Assembly (NCBI RefSeq): GCF_026213295.1
Contig: NC_079422.1
Location: forward strand, 1,522,250 to 1,586,249
Direction: 5' to 3'
DNA length: 64,000 bases
Source: Gadus chalcogrammus
Taxonomy: Eukaryota > Chordata > Actinopteri > Gadiformes > Gadidae
Part shown: positions 1 through 47,087 of the stretch, piece after piece
How positions within the stretch are numbered: position 1 is the first letter of the stretch
How the letters are laid out: each line of letters begins with the position of its first letter
The notes under the pieces: generated by a model
What the model saw: the letters and a program-made list of their open reading frames with translations, nothing else
Databases searched by the model: none
Told to the model about the DNA's origin: nothing
Program-made: the position numbers and the translations under genes

Positions 1-451
1 TCTCTGAAAAAGAGTTTTCCTTCTCTTTGCTGGTGGTGGTGGTGGTGGTGGTGGGGATGGTGGCGTCTTGTCTGCCATGGAAATTGTCTTCTACTGCTAG
101 GTCCAAATGTGAATTAACTAGTTCCAGTAGCTACCGCAGGATAACAACAAACAGGAGCTTGCTCTGGGTCACGAGCTCTGGGTCACGAGTACTGCACGAA
201 GGGGTCGCGCGCGGGGCGCGGGGGAGGGGGAGTGCAGTACGACCGTTGATTGACGTACTTACTGTCCAATGCAACGAGGTGGCAATCCAAATGATTGGCT
301 GGAGTTTTTCGAGCCCTGCCCGTTCCACAGATGATTGACTTGTTTAATTTTCATGTCAGTACTTCTAACTCAGTGGCTGTAAGCGGGTTATGATAAGGAT
401 TTCAAGTAATTTTGCAAAAATGGCCAAAAAAGCGAATTCCGTACCCAACCT
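1..451 (-). mobile_element. piggyBac-type (TTAA) MITE, cut by the window edge
   Basis: This stretch is the inverted counterpart of most of the complete element at 18820-19433: the segments about a glutamine-free 'acgagctctgggtcacgag' core, the GC-rich 'gcgcggggcgcggg' block and the 'gtacccaacc' end all recur there in reverse complement. Its preserved terminus ends in CCGTACCCAACCT and is followed directly by TTAA, the target-site signature of piggyBac elements. The other end lies outside the window. Open frames here are fragments of the element and do not look like genes. Confidence 0.65.
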
Positions 452-479
452 TTAAGCTGGAGGAAAAAAGAGGAGATTG

Positions 480-940
480 AATTTTACCGTACAACATGAA
501 AGCACGCTCGCTCAGGCAGCTGCGCGCTCACCTCACCAATGTACACAAGACACGTTGTTTGAGCATGTTGTGCCTGTTTTTCTTTAGATCCCAGGCCATG
601 TTAATTTGTTATACTGTAGACTCTAACGGTGAGACCATACTGCTCAGCACGCACGTGTTAGTCACTGCTCACGAGCGCAGCACATTGGGAGTTAGTTATT
701 TATTTTACATTTTACATTACACTCATTTTTGACTGTAAATGTATTCTAAAACACTCAAAGGTTCTGCATTCAATTCACATATTCGTAAAAAGTGTTTAAA
801 GTATATTTAAGGTATCAAAAACTACGTTTTATATGCTTTTTTTTTGTTTTGTTTTTAATCTGCCGATTAAATCGTAATCGTAATTTTTCTCTGAAAATAA
901 TCGGCATCGGCACTCAAAAATCAATATCGGTCGGGCCCTA
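480..940 (+). mobile_element. hAT-type MITE, 5' part missing
   Basis: This is nearly identical to the right three quarters of the complete MITE at 5932-6537, from the shared 'attttaccgtacaacatg' to the terminal inverted repeat ending ATCGGTCGGGCCCTA. The left terminus is absent. It abuts the TTAA-type MITE upstream. Both copies keep a 78-80 codon open frame, which I attribute to recent copying, not to coding function. Confidence 0.75.
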
Positions 941-961
941 GTCCGGAGCAGGGAAAAGGTT

Positions 962-1157
<196 letters not shown>

Positions 1158-2520
1158 ACGCACCCATGCTTGCCCAGCAGGGCCACAGCACAGCCTGACA
1201 GTGTACACAGCACAGAAGATGGGTGCTAGATAAGAGAGCTAGGCTACGCCCCGCCGAGGAATTGGGATGCCTGCAGGGGCCAGCAACCCTGTAGCCTGGC
1301 TGCTGCGGAACAACGTTGGTTTCTCCTCAGTCAACAGAGCCGTGAGTCTGATGAAACATGTCAGGCCTCTCTCTGGTCCTCTCTGGTTAGACAGATGCTG
1401 TCAGGGGGGCCGGAGAGCAAGCGGCTCCCCGCAGTGCGTTGTTTTAAGGCGGGAACACCAAGGCTTCTGAGCACAAGAGGGTAAGCGGTGATTGGTTTTG
1501 CTTTGTTTGAACAGTTTGAACAGTTTGAGCCTTATTTCGTTAACTTGGAGTATTGGAGTCGTTCTGATTGGCCGCTGCATATAATTCTTCATATCATATT
1601 TCTGAGGCATGTTGATTCAGTAGGAGAGAGGGGTTAGTAATGTTTAATTGAGTAAAGTTAGTAATGTTTAATGACAGAGTAAAACTGTGTGCATCGTCCA
1701 ATTCCAGGATCTATATCATGTCGTGGAGATTAAACGTTTTTACCGCTTGTTGAGACGTATTCCGTCAGGCTGTAAAACCAGACAAGTCTGTACAGACCTG
1801 TCCAATGACACAGAGGTGGGTTTAATATAAAGCAGCATGCTGCCCTGCATCACAGCGGAGGTGTTATTGGACCAGATGCGTTGAGGTCAGGGTTAGATGT
1901 GGCTGCAGGAGTCATAATAGCGGGGCAGCAGTGTGTGCCAGCACCCCTCATTAAAACAACCACACCGCTGACACCACAGAGCTGGAACAGCGGTCCTGCA
2001 TGCACCCTGCTGGTGTTGGATCATTTGTGTACACATTATACCTATCAAGCCTTAGTGGGCGGGTGAGGGTCCTTTGCATGGCTATCCCGTGTTGTGTGTT
2101 TGTGTTAGGGGCTGCGTGTGTGTGGGGGTGTTGGACCAAGCTGTGGGAGCCGGGTGTGTAACCTGACCTTGCCTCCTCCAGCCACCTGTGCTTGCACGTT
2201 GTTTGGGAAGACAGTGGCTTTGTGTGGGACCAAGATGTCCACACAGCAGGGGGACCTAGGTACATGGCGGGGGGGTCTGACAGGTGGCACACTCTTCCCC
2301 CTTTTGCCGAGTGCGTGGCTGTGACATGGCTGTCCTTGCAGCAGCTGTCTCCTGCCCTCGGAGGGAAGCCATGTAGCCTGGTGTGGAGTGGAGCCTTCTG
2401 TTGCCTTTCATGACCACGGAGAAGGTGGAAGAAGATATGTGTTTTATAATTGTTGGCTCAAAAATGGCTTAATAAATTGTCAAACTTCCGAAACATTTCA
2501 AAAAAAATGTGCAGGGGTAT
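1158..2520. other. gene-free stretch, nothing recognised
   Basis: I found no convincing exon here: no conserved motif and no phase-consistent pair of splice sites. The open frames are short and without recognisable domains. Confidence 0.5.
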
Positions 2521-2665
2521 GTTTGTATTTCTGTGTGTGTGGTGTGTTTGTGCATATGTGTGTGTGTGCGCACACGCATGTGTGTTATGTGTGTGCTCAT
2601 GTTGTGCATTTGTGTACTTGCGTGGTGAGTTGGTGTGTGTGAGTGTATGTGTTGTGTTTGTATAG
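2521..2665 (+). repeat. degenerate TG-rich tract
   Basis: An old TG/GT-rich simple repeat broken by many substitutions. Confidence 0.7.
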
Positions 2666-2725
2666 CCGGGTCCTCGTCATCAGTGTTCTCTAAGCGTACT
2701 CCAGGGCCCAGAGGGACGGGGCCGG

Positions 2726-2900
2726 CACTGTGATCAACTGGGTGGCTCTGGGGGGCGGCGGAGTGACCAGTGGAGTCCAAACAGCAGTGTGATCCACTGG
2801 GTGGAGTGGGGGGACGGCGGGGTGACCAGAGGAGCCCAGACGGCAGTGTGATCCACTGGGTGGAGTGGGGGTGGGGTTGGCGGGATGACCAGAGGAGCTC
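2726..2900 (+). repeat. minisatellite, about 3 units of 58-60 bp
   Basis: The motif 'tgatccactgggtgg' (first copy 'tgatcaactgggtgg') recurs at about 2731, 2789 and 2849. Each is followed by G-rich sequence and 'tgaccag(a/t)ggag'. The period is 58-60 bp. Confidence 0.8.
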
Positions 2901-4061
2901 AGTCACTACAGGATTACTACAGGGCCGTTGTGCGTCAGTGCTGGGTGTGTGCGAGGTGTGTTCTCCTGACCAGTGGGAGCGCCGTGATTACTCACTCTCT
3001 CATTGTGTTGTTGTGTTGCAGTTTGGCTTCTCTATCATGTGGATTTAACACACAGCACCTGCCTCGTGAGTACAACTCATGTTATTAATTTTACCATAAT
3101 TTCTATTAGTTTTATTTATACCCAAACCTCTTGGTTGTTATGTTTTACTGTTCTACACAAGAAACATTCATTGGATACCTTCTGGTGTGTGTCAAACAGC
3201 CTCAAGCCTGAGAAGTTAGTCAGTTATTTTTGGGCTGATCTTTTCAATGTACTGAAAGACGTGGTTAATTTAACTACTACCAAAAAGTGAAATGGTAATG
3301 ATATGGCACTATCAGAATATGAGGTCTCCCTAACAATTAACATATCGTTATCGTATTGATATAACCAGATAAGAGACATCTTAGCCCAGTTATTTTCTAC
3401 ATATTACTCAATATACTTATACTATATGTTATATTAATTGTACTGTCAAAATGTCTGTAGTTTGAGAAGTAGTTCAAACTTGTAGCTTTGAGAAATCTTT
3501 CAGATTTGTACCACACAGTATGAATTTTAGGGTCATGTCTGAAGATGGTTGCTGGGTAGAATCAGCCGGCCGGTGGTCTGTAGGAGGTCTGAGGAGCAGG
3601 TCAGCTGGCCACAGGGCACTTGGAGGGTGGCACTGGCTGAGGTGAGACCAAGGTGTCACATTCCACAGTTTGGTGAGCAGCCTGTTGTCTGTGTATCTGT
3701 TGGTTCAGGACTGACCACCCTGCACTGTGGACTGTACTGCGGCCTATTTGGACAGGCTCATAATGCTGATAAGGCAACTTCTGCTCCATTGAAATGCACA
3801 CTTTTTAAACTTATCAGCACCACACTGTTTAATTTGGTTGTCCAAGATATAATAATAAGTGTGTGTGTGTATGTGAATGGGTTCTGTATATGCAAGTCCA
3901 TGATGGAGTGCCTGCAGATCTAGATCTGTGGGATGTTTCCATGTGGTCAGTAAGTGTAATTGATGGTTGTTATGATAAAATGATGAACTGCGGAGCTCAT
4001 GCCATCGGGGTTGTTTATGCCCTGGGTAATGTTATCAGAGGGCAGGCTGCCCCTGGGACCG
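2901..4061. other. gene-free stretch, nothing recognised
   Basis: No recognisable domain, RNA gene or transposon end was seen here. Confidence 0.45.
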
Positions 4062-4069
4062 CCTATCTG

Positions 4070-4373
4070 CAGGGGCGTAGCCACATGGGGGCCTGGTCAG
4101 AGGTTGAAAACCCTGCTGGCCCCCCCGAGTCTGAAATAAATAAATGAAAAAATCCTGAGAAAAAAGAAAGTCTAAAGAAAGCTAAAATATATGCATTATT
4201 AGTTTGATCTAACTTTGACTTATTATTTTTATTCAAAGTGTTATATTTTGACATCATGAATAACTATTGCACTTAAAATAGCCCCCCCCCCCCCGTTGAC
4301 AATCAAGTGCCACCCCAAGTATAAGACTGGCCCGAGCTGGCCACCACAGTAATATGTCCTGGCTACGCCCCTG
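4070..4373. mobile_element. hAT-type MITE with 8-bp target duplication
   Basis: The terminal inverted repeats are CAGGGGCGTAGCCA and TGGCTACGCCCCTG. The 8-bp direct repeat CCTATCTG lies immediately outside both ends (4062-4069 and 4374-4381), which is the size made by hAT transposases. At 304 bp it has no coding capacity. Confidence 0.9.
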
Positions 4374-4382
4374 CCTATCTGC

Positions 4383-5418
<1,036 letters not shown>

Positions 5419-5931
5419 TTTAAGAGAATAGCATGCCGGTGTGTGATTAAAGGCGCGTTCACTCTCCTGGTGATAACAAAACTGGCTCGCCAGTGATGAC
5501 GCTCACCCTTACGCGTGTTCCCGACAGCGTCCGTTCATGTGCACTTGGGAAACAGCCGGTTGGGAATTTAAAAGTTCTTCACAGCAGGGTTTTTTTTATC
5601 CGATAAAAACCAGTCAGAACTAAACAGAACTAAGTAGGATCAGTTTCAAGTTTGCATGCCTTTATTTCCTTGATGCCTATCACCTACTATACTTTTGCTT
5701 TTATTTATGAGAAGCACATACAGTATTGCCACTGTATGGAAGGCAACACTTCCCCTTATCTAGAGCTGGTTTACAACGTTTAAAACTGAGCAAAGTCATG
5801 CCAACAGACGTTACAACGTCAATCAATAGTAAAGTATGTGATATGATCTCTCTAGGTCGTCCTTAGACGAGCCCTCCATCGTTGCTTCCAGTCATTCCGA
5901 TTCTCCATAGATCTGGCCAGTTCATTGGTAC

Positions 5932-6537
5932 TAGGGCCCGACCGATTCATCGTCCTGCCGTTTTAATCGGCCGATTATAGCCTTTTTGAAAATAATCAAC
6001 ATCTGCCAAAAAGACGCAGATTACAACTGATTCTTTTTTTTTTTTTATTGCGCTTAGTATCCTGCAGATTGCGCTCCTAATTTTACCGTACAACATGAAA
6101 GTACGCTCGCTCAGGCAGCTGCGCGCTCACCTCACCAATGTACACAAGACGCGTTGTTTGAGCATGTTGTGCCTGTTTTTCTTTAGGTCCCAGGCCATGT
6201 TAATTTGTTATACTGTAGACTCTAACGGTGAGACCATACTGCTCAGCACGCACGTGTTAGTCACTGCTCACGAGCGCAGCACATTGGGAGTTATTTATTT
6301 ATTTTACATTTTACATTACACTCATTTTTTACTGTAAATGTATTCTAAAACACTCAAAGGTTCTGCATTCAACTCACATATTCGTCAAAAGTGTTTAAAG
6401 TATATTTAAGGTATCAAAAACTATGTTTTATATGTTTTTTTTGTTCTGTTTTTAATCGGCCGATTAAATCGTAATCGTAATTTTTCTCTGAAAATAATCG
6501 GCATCGGCACTCAAAAATCAATATCGGTCGGGCCCTA
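5932..6537. mobile_element. hAT-type MITE inserted in the LINE
   Basis: The perfect terminal repeats are TAGGGCCCGACCGAT and ATCGGTCGGGCCCTA. The flanking 8-bp direct repeats are ATTGGTAC (5924-5931 and 6538-6545). It is 606 bp and non-coding. A near-identical partial copy lies at 480-940, so the family moved recently. Confidence 0.95.
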
Positions 6538-6824
6538 ATTGGTACTTTGCGCTCCTGCATCCTTCTTGAGTACATCCACGTATGTTAGTATAGGACATCC
6601 TCGAGTCCGATGCCCATGGGTTGGTTCCCATAGTACCAATTTGCTGGCTGGCAGCTCTTGGTGTCTCTGGCAGTGTCCCACCAGTCTCATTCTCCTGGCA
6701 GCTACTTTCTCACTCACCCTTGGTATTCCTTCATACAGGATCCTGTTGGTGAAATCTGTACTCTTGCTGATGTTAAGTACTGCATGCAGCATTCTGGTGT
6801 AGCACCCGTCCAAAGACTTCTGCA

Positions 6825-7825
6825 CTGTAAAAACGAAAACTTAAAATTGTTGGTCTCATTACTATTTCTGAGTAAAATGAATATAAAACATTAAGTATTC
6901 ATGTCAACTGTGCAATGCAATTTAGTCCAACCAACAATTTTGAGTTTTGGGTCAAGAGTTGGGCTCAGTGTAGTATCTTTGTTAGCAAGACACACAGGTT
7001 TAAGTCAGACTCTGTCTGAGGCTGGGCCAACTACGGTGCACATGCGCATTTCGACACTTTGGAAAATACGGGGTTTCCTAATGGAATTTTCAGATGGTAA
7101 ATATTGTGGCGACTACCCCCCGGGGAGTCTGGGTATTCGTGATGCCGGTTGGGAAAAAGGGGTTTATTGCCTTTTGTCAATTTGTTTCTGTTAGGTTAAG
7201 TGGGGTTAACGGGTTTGGGGTCTTTATTGTTTGTGTGTTGTGTTGTGTTGTATTGTGTGTAGTGTTGCCGCCACCGTTACCGAGACTTGCATGTCCGTTG
7301 GTTGGGTGTGCGGTGCGCTGTGTGTTGTGGGTGTGTGTTAAATAAAGGCAGCTCTCGGGATCGTGCGGTGTATGAGGCACGAGAGTTGCGTCACCGTTTA
7401 ACCTGGGCTCCCGTATCGTGCAGAACAAGTTTGACCATAATGTCGAACTTGTTCTGCACTTTGGTTTGCTGCATTTAGACAGCGATTCTCTGCTGCTGAA
7501 CTAGCTACATGTTGCTTGTTCTATTGCTGTCTGGCATTCAGAAATGTAAAATGGAAGTTTCCAATTATTAATTTTAATAAAGTGAACTTAAAACTAGTTT
7601 TGCAATCTTTGAAATGTTTTTTTTAAAATAATATTAACCTTAATTTGAAATATTAAGTTAACAACCCTGACTTACTTTTTTGAGTTTTTTAAAATATAAA
7701 ATCTAAGTTGGTATAACTTGTCTAAAGAAGAAAAATGACATTTTGTTGGGCTCAAAACTCAAAAATTGATTGCAGTAAGTTGCCTTGCAATTTTGAGTTT
7801 TCTCAACTTTTTATTTTTTACAGCG
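6825..7825. mobile_element. about 1.0 kb inverted-repeat element inserted in the LINE
   Basis: The ends are CTGTAAAAA and TTTTTTACAG(CG), a short imperfect inverted repeat, flanked by TGCA on both sides (6821-6824 and 7826-7829). Removing the insert and one TGCA restores the LINE frame across the junction. Inside are several 'aaaattttgagttt'-like sub-repeats and a G-rich segment at 7190-7345. No transposase was recognised, so the superfamily is uncertain. Confidence 0.7.
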
Positions 7826-9021
7826 TGCAAGGTTGGCTTCAGGGACCAGCATTCGCTGCCGTAGAGGAGAACAGACTCTACCGTTGCATAGAAGAAGCTG
7901 AGTTTGATTTGACGGGGGAGGTTGGAATTCCATACACAGGTCATGCCGTTCAGGGCCCTCCATGCGAGTGCCTTCCTCACCTTTAGGTCTTGCTCGGTTG
8001 AGTTGACCCATGAGCCCAGATACTCGAAGTCCTCGACTTCCTTCAGCACAGTGCCACCAGTTGTTGTCAGTGGTTGATGCTCCGGTGAGATGTTGTAGGT
8101 GATGACCTCTGTTTTCTTGGCGTTTAGCCTAAGGCCAACCTTGGCGCACTCCAGCTCCACTCTGTTCAGGAGTTCTTGTGCTTGCTCCACATTGTTGGAG
8201 AGCAGGCTGATGTCATCCGCGTAGTCCAGGTCTGTCAGGACAACTGCAGGGTGTCGCTTTGACCTCCTTGGGGTTAGGGTGAAGCCGAGGCCCTGCTCCC
8301 GCCCACTAATGGCTTTTCTGAGCGCGTAATCCAGGACTATGATGAAGAGGAAGGGGGCTAGTGTGTCCCCTTGCATTACTCCAACCAGGATATCAAACTT
8401 CTCAGTGTTGCCATCTGGGGTAACCACCTTGGACCTTATTCCTGCGTACATGGTCTCAGTAGCCCGGAGTATGTGTTCCAGCGATGTGTACACACAATTA
8501 AAGTAGCCCAATAGAGCGGGAAAAACAGCCCAATCTGGCAACACTGCCTGAACCTCCTCCAAAAGTATCCAATTCTGGCAGGGAAAACTGCCCAATCTGG
8601 CAACATTGCTGAACGTCCTCAGCTCCAGCGTCAACGCAAATCAATGAGACCAACTGAAAACGAAGCCGGCATGAAACTAAAACTGTGATTCTGAATAAAC
8701 TTTAAATGATATCGAAATTCTGTTTGGATATCATTGAAGATACAAGTGTGTAGATTTGTTAAATGGTTTGAACGAAGGTTAACGGTTGAAAAAAGATAGT
8801 ATTTCAAAAGTCTTTTTAAAAAAAGACTTTTAAAAATATCTGAAAAGAAGCGCGCGATTCCAAGCTATTCTGAACATTTTCAAATTTGAATGGTGTCTCT
8901 AGGTGAAAAACTGAGGAAGGAGATAGGTCCCAAAGTTTGTAGATAATAATAAAGAGGAAAGAAAGAAAGAAGAAAACTTATGAAGAACAATAGTTGAGCG
9001 CTACATGCAGCACTCACCTCA

Positions 9022-10811
9022 GCCCAATTCAGACCAAAGATTCGCCTCGCAACGACTTGCAACTCGCAACTTGCGACTCCTTGTGACGAGACGGGCTGCG
9101 ACGTTCTAAAAACTGGGCAGTTCACACTGCTGCACCGGGCGGCGAAGTCAGGTGGTTTCCCTAGCAACTGGGAACACTCTGGCACAGCTGAGAGCCGCAA
9201 CAGCATCAGCATCCCGCTAAAAAGTAGCCTAACTTGGGTTTGCAATTAGGTTGCTTGAGCTAGCTAGGGCTTGAGTAGAGGTGTTGCTGCGCTGTCTCCA
9301 CAGAGACAACGCAGCGATATCATCATGAGCAGTTCTAACTGGAGAGAAAGTGAAACCGCAAGCTGCTAATCATGTGAGAGAAGATGATGCAGTCGCATTA
9401 AACAAAGATGTTGAAAGATGGATCTATGAGAGAGACGCAGAGGAACTGTCCGGAGGCTTTTGTCGGGATAACAAAGCAAGTGGTCAGCAAAATAAAGTAT
9501 GTTCGCGTTTTTGCACTTGCAAATAGTTAATCGCGTATGTAGCCTACACCCAGACGTGAACTCATTCTTGCATAAGGCTTTCTTCATTCATAAAAATATT
9601 AAAACATTCGGGAGCATTCAAATTATTCTAAAGAGGTCTAGACTCTGTGCGCAACCCGCCTTCTCCAGTGAACCAAGATAGCCTGCGCGGTGACAAACGG
9701 GGGATTTTAGCCCCTCGGTTTTACACAGGAAACTTGAGGTAAGACGGTGAAATCGCCGGGCGTGCCAAGCCGCGACCGAAACGGCTTGGCAATGCTAAAA
9801 GGCCTAATGAAAAGAAAAAGACGGCGAGTTAGAAAGCCGAGAATATGGAGCCGCAGTTGGGTATGCCTACTTCAGCGGCAGAAACAGGGTGCCTAGGCCA
9901 ATCTTTGTAGAGATATTTCTATGGGCAAAAACTGTTTATTTTTATTGATCCCCTTCGAGAATTTGTGTAAAGGGGTGGGTGTGTGGGCTATATTCTCACC
10001 TTTCTCCTTTGTAAAGCGCATTATATGCCTATTGCTTTTGGGCCGATATAGCCTACTGCACCCATTCCTTGATTCGTTCTGCCGCAACACTCCAAACAAT
10101 AAATTCCGTTCCAATGTTCGTCCAATCCACTCCAATCGTGGTCCTGCTCTGAGTTTAAATCCAACTCTAATGAGTAAATGGTCAAGTTTTAAGTTTCATA
10201 GAATATTTATACATTCCCAGGGCATGTTAAATGAGTGCATGCCCCTCCACTCGTAACACACTCGTAAAATGCATTCGTCAATTGATGGAATGGGTTATTT
10301 CATACATCATCACATCCAAAGTTTGGAAATTAATCAAGCAAATTATGGATAAATAATACTGAAATGGCTACTTTTTGGTTGAACACATTTGAAGGAAATA
10401 TTTATGATCCCCAATGTTGACCTGAAGTTGGCGTCACTGATTGGTGGAATGGCGGTAGGCCTACTAAAAAATGGGGGCATGTTGGAATTGCCGCATGTAA
10501 CCATAACAACGATTATAGCTAACGTGTAGGGTACTATGGACAGTACGGGACCGGGACGGAGTAAGGCTGTGACGTACAAGTTGTTCTGTGCTGTTTCCTG
10601 ATTGGCTGAAGAGAAATAGCTACGTTGTTGTTTTCTAAAACTGGACCTAGCGATTTGAAATGTTCAATCTCTGGCGACTCCTTGCGACTCCTTGCAACGG
10701 CATCAGCCGAACTGCACTGACCAGTTCACAATGCTGCAACTTTTCCCCTGCAAAGTTCCAAAACAGTCTCGTTGCAAGTCGTTACGAGGCAAATCTTTGG
10801 TCTGACTGGGC
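9022..10811. mobile_element. 1.8 kb DNA element with long imperfect inverted ends
   Basis: The first about 110 bp (GACCAAAGATTCGCCTCG... onward) recur in reverse complement at 10668-10811 with substitutions, including 'aagtcgttacgaggcaaatc' near 10777. The interior shows no transposase-like frame. It is probably a non-autonomous terminal-inverted-repeat element; I could not fix a target duplication. Confidence 0.6.
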
Positions 10812-11090
10812 AAGCTTTCATCAGTTAAACAAGGATTCTATGGACATGCTACAGTTCGATTCCGGGCAAGGATTAGAGCTCTTTAAGACCTAGCATGAGG
10901 GTATCACCCCGGAGGAGCCCTCCTACGTGTAGTGGCCACTAGTGTAACGTCAGTGGGCTCTCTGAGACCCCTGGCCTATGAGAAGAATCCAGTGCCTCTC
11001 TCTAAATATACCACACCTAATTACCTAGTCGTACTGCTTTCTTCTTCTACACCCCAAGCCTAAAATATGCCAGCTCTCACTTTTTTATTT

Positions 11091-11292
<202 letters not shown>

Positions 11293-12130
11293 GGATGTGT
11301 GGATGATGCTGATAAATAATGCACAATAAACCTCTGAAATCCATTGATGTGGTTGTCAAGGAATGTAGGCAATCCTGCTGAATTATGTTTAGATATTATT
11401 TATTGTGTATATTATATATATTGACAAACCCATAGGACCTGGTTGAACCACTGGATGAAGTCAATGATGTCTTACTTAAAAATACAGACAAGCAATCAAT
11501 ATATGGAACTTTTATCCCCACTTGTATCACCGTCTTCTGGAACAACAAGATGTCCTGCATATGTTAATGCCGTGTGAGGGTCTGCCCAGGGATTGGCTGT
11601 TCCCCTGACACTCTCACAGAACACACATTGTAGTTAAGTAACCTGAAGCACCAACCCTATGCTGATGTCTTCTTTTGCCTTTTCCAAAGCATCAGAATAA
11701 GCTAAAACCCTAGTCCATTTGTGTTGTGAGGACAAAGAGAGACCGCTGAGGGATGAGGAGCCGGCCAGCGGGGGTGGAGGCTGCAGTGGGGGAGGGGGAT
11801 GCTGGGGTCACAGGGGTAGGGGTGGGTTGTTTGGGGTGTGGTGTTTGGTCAGCGCCCTTTAACCCTTGCTGGGTCCATTGGCGGGGGGGGGGGGGGGTGG
11901 TGGTTATTGTGGGTTGGCAGGTCAGGTAGTGTGTTTTTTCTGAATGGGGAGGGAAGTTGCATCAGTATGCGTTCTCCAGCTGGGAGAGGCGTCAGGAGCA
12001 TCCGAGCGGGGGAAGGTTGTGTTGTTTGGTGGAAGAGTGTGAGAGTGTGTGTGTGTTTGAGTGTGTGTGGAGGGGAGGGGAGTGACCAGGAACCGAGTGC
12101 ACTGCCTCTCACGCTTCCAGCAGACGTTTA
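11293..12130. other. plekhg4: region upstream of plekhg4, no gene seen
   Basis: No exon recognised. It contains a G-rich segment (11760-12090) with a run of about 15 G at 11882-11896. It may hold the plekhg4 promoter, but no TATA box or other decisive element could be fixed. Confidence 0.35.
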
Positions 12131-12314
12131 GTCGGTTCAGGCAGGACAGAGAGTAGGAAAAAGAGAGAAAGAGAGGAATAGCTTGGGCTGGCAGCACAGT
12201 AATGACTCGCAGCACATATAGTGTGGACCTCATGTCTCGGGGGGATGCCGCCGTCCTCGTACTTATTCAAGTTTAGTACCTTTCTTTTGGAACTTGATGC
12301 TCTAGCTGGACAGA

Positions 12315-46165
<33,851 letters not shown>

Positions 46166-46615
46166 GATGGAGACACTCGTTCAAAGCGCCACAGTGAAAA
46201 TGTTCAACAGCAAATTGGAAGATGGGAAGCAAGTGAGGACAGGCTGGAAAGACAATGTCTGCTGAGCACTGAGACTCATAGCTGATCTCACATACCTTAA
46301 GACTTGATAATGGCATTTATTGTTCATGCCGTAAGGTGTAAATTAATACTTAAGAGTATTAAAGTTGATGGAAATGGTACGTCATGTTTTGCATATTTGT
46401 TTGAATTTACTGCTGTAATTATGTGGCAATGTTTATATTGTAGATGAGCCTTTATTTAGTATTTTGCAAAACGGAGGAAGCACAGTAAGTTCTGCATTCA
46501 AACTTTAAGATTCTGTTTATAAAAAGCATTTTCATGTGTCATTCTCAGTTCATTTTGTAAGTCTGTACAGTATTCAAAATGTTTTAAGATAAAATAAATA
46601 TTTCATGTCATCACC
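46166..46615 (+). other. plekhg4: plekhg4 3' untranslated region and poly(A) signal
   Basis: AT-rich sequence following the stop, with AATAAA at 46593-46598. No other gene is seen before the convergent minus-strand gene. Confidence 0.6.
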
Positions 46616-47000
46616 GTTTTGAATGTTTATTAAATATTGCTGAGACAACAAAGATGAGCCTGAATAATACCTAATACAATATTATATATATTTGTATATA
46701 CATACAAAGAGCACAATTTATTGTCTGCATGAAAGCACGTTCAATGTTAAGCATCGCTACTGCGTGAAAATAGTTTATCCTTCTCATTGTTGGAAGAAAG
46801 CGTAACCTTAATTTACCACACGGCCCGGGTATATGATAACCACAGCCAAGCTACGAGCGCGTTGAATTCTAAAACTGGTGACAGTTGAGGCGCAACTGAA
46901 AACCACCGACTAGACTAGAGTTGTAGAGCTGTCCTCAATTGACCATCTATCTTTATAATACATTTTACAGCAGCGCACGCACGATGATGAAGACTTATTT

Positions 47001-47006
47001 TTTATT
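47001..47006 (-). terminator. poly(A) signal of the minus-strand MS4A-like gene
   Basis: AATAAA on the minus strand, about 80 bp beyond the stop codon. Confidence 0.6.
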
Positions 47007-47087
47007 GCCTGATATGATGTATCTCCAGTACACCTGTGATTCCCTTTTGGACCGATTGAAAAGTTGAAATTTACGCAATGAAGTATA

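Larger units (their letters stand above)
5852..8500 (-). mobile_element. non-LTR retrotransposon (RTE-like LINE) remnant, C-terminal half
   Basis: Three collinear minus-strand pieces make one reverse-transcriptase ORF end. The RT core (about 8490 down to 7840) has the motifs GVMQGDTLAPFLFIIVLDYA, DLDYADDISLLS and LLYGSECWSL. It continues at 6825-6546 with KSLDGCYTRML and LVLWEPTHGHRTRG, and ends at 5923-5852 with NELARSMENRNDWKQRW and a TAG stop. Two insertions (5932-6537 and 6825-7825) separate the pieces; with one copy of each target duplication kept, the frame reads through. The 5' part (endonuclease) is absent, as is usual for 5'-truncated LINE copies. Clade assignment (RTE or RTE-X) is from memory of family style. 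Confidence 0.85.

Noticed and set aside
496..732. 78-codon frame also kept at 6095-6337
   Set aside because: Both lie in copies of one hAT-type MITE; shared openness reflects recent copying, and no protein motif is present.
8880..9245. 121-codon minus-strand frame at the edge of the 1.8 kb inverted-repeat element
   Set aside because: No motif, and it runs across a transposon terminus.
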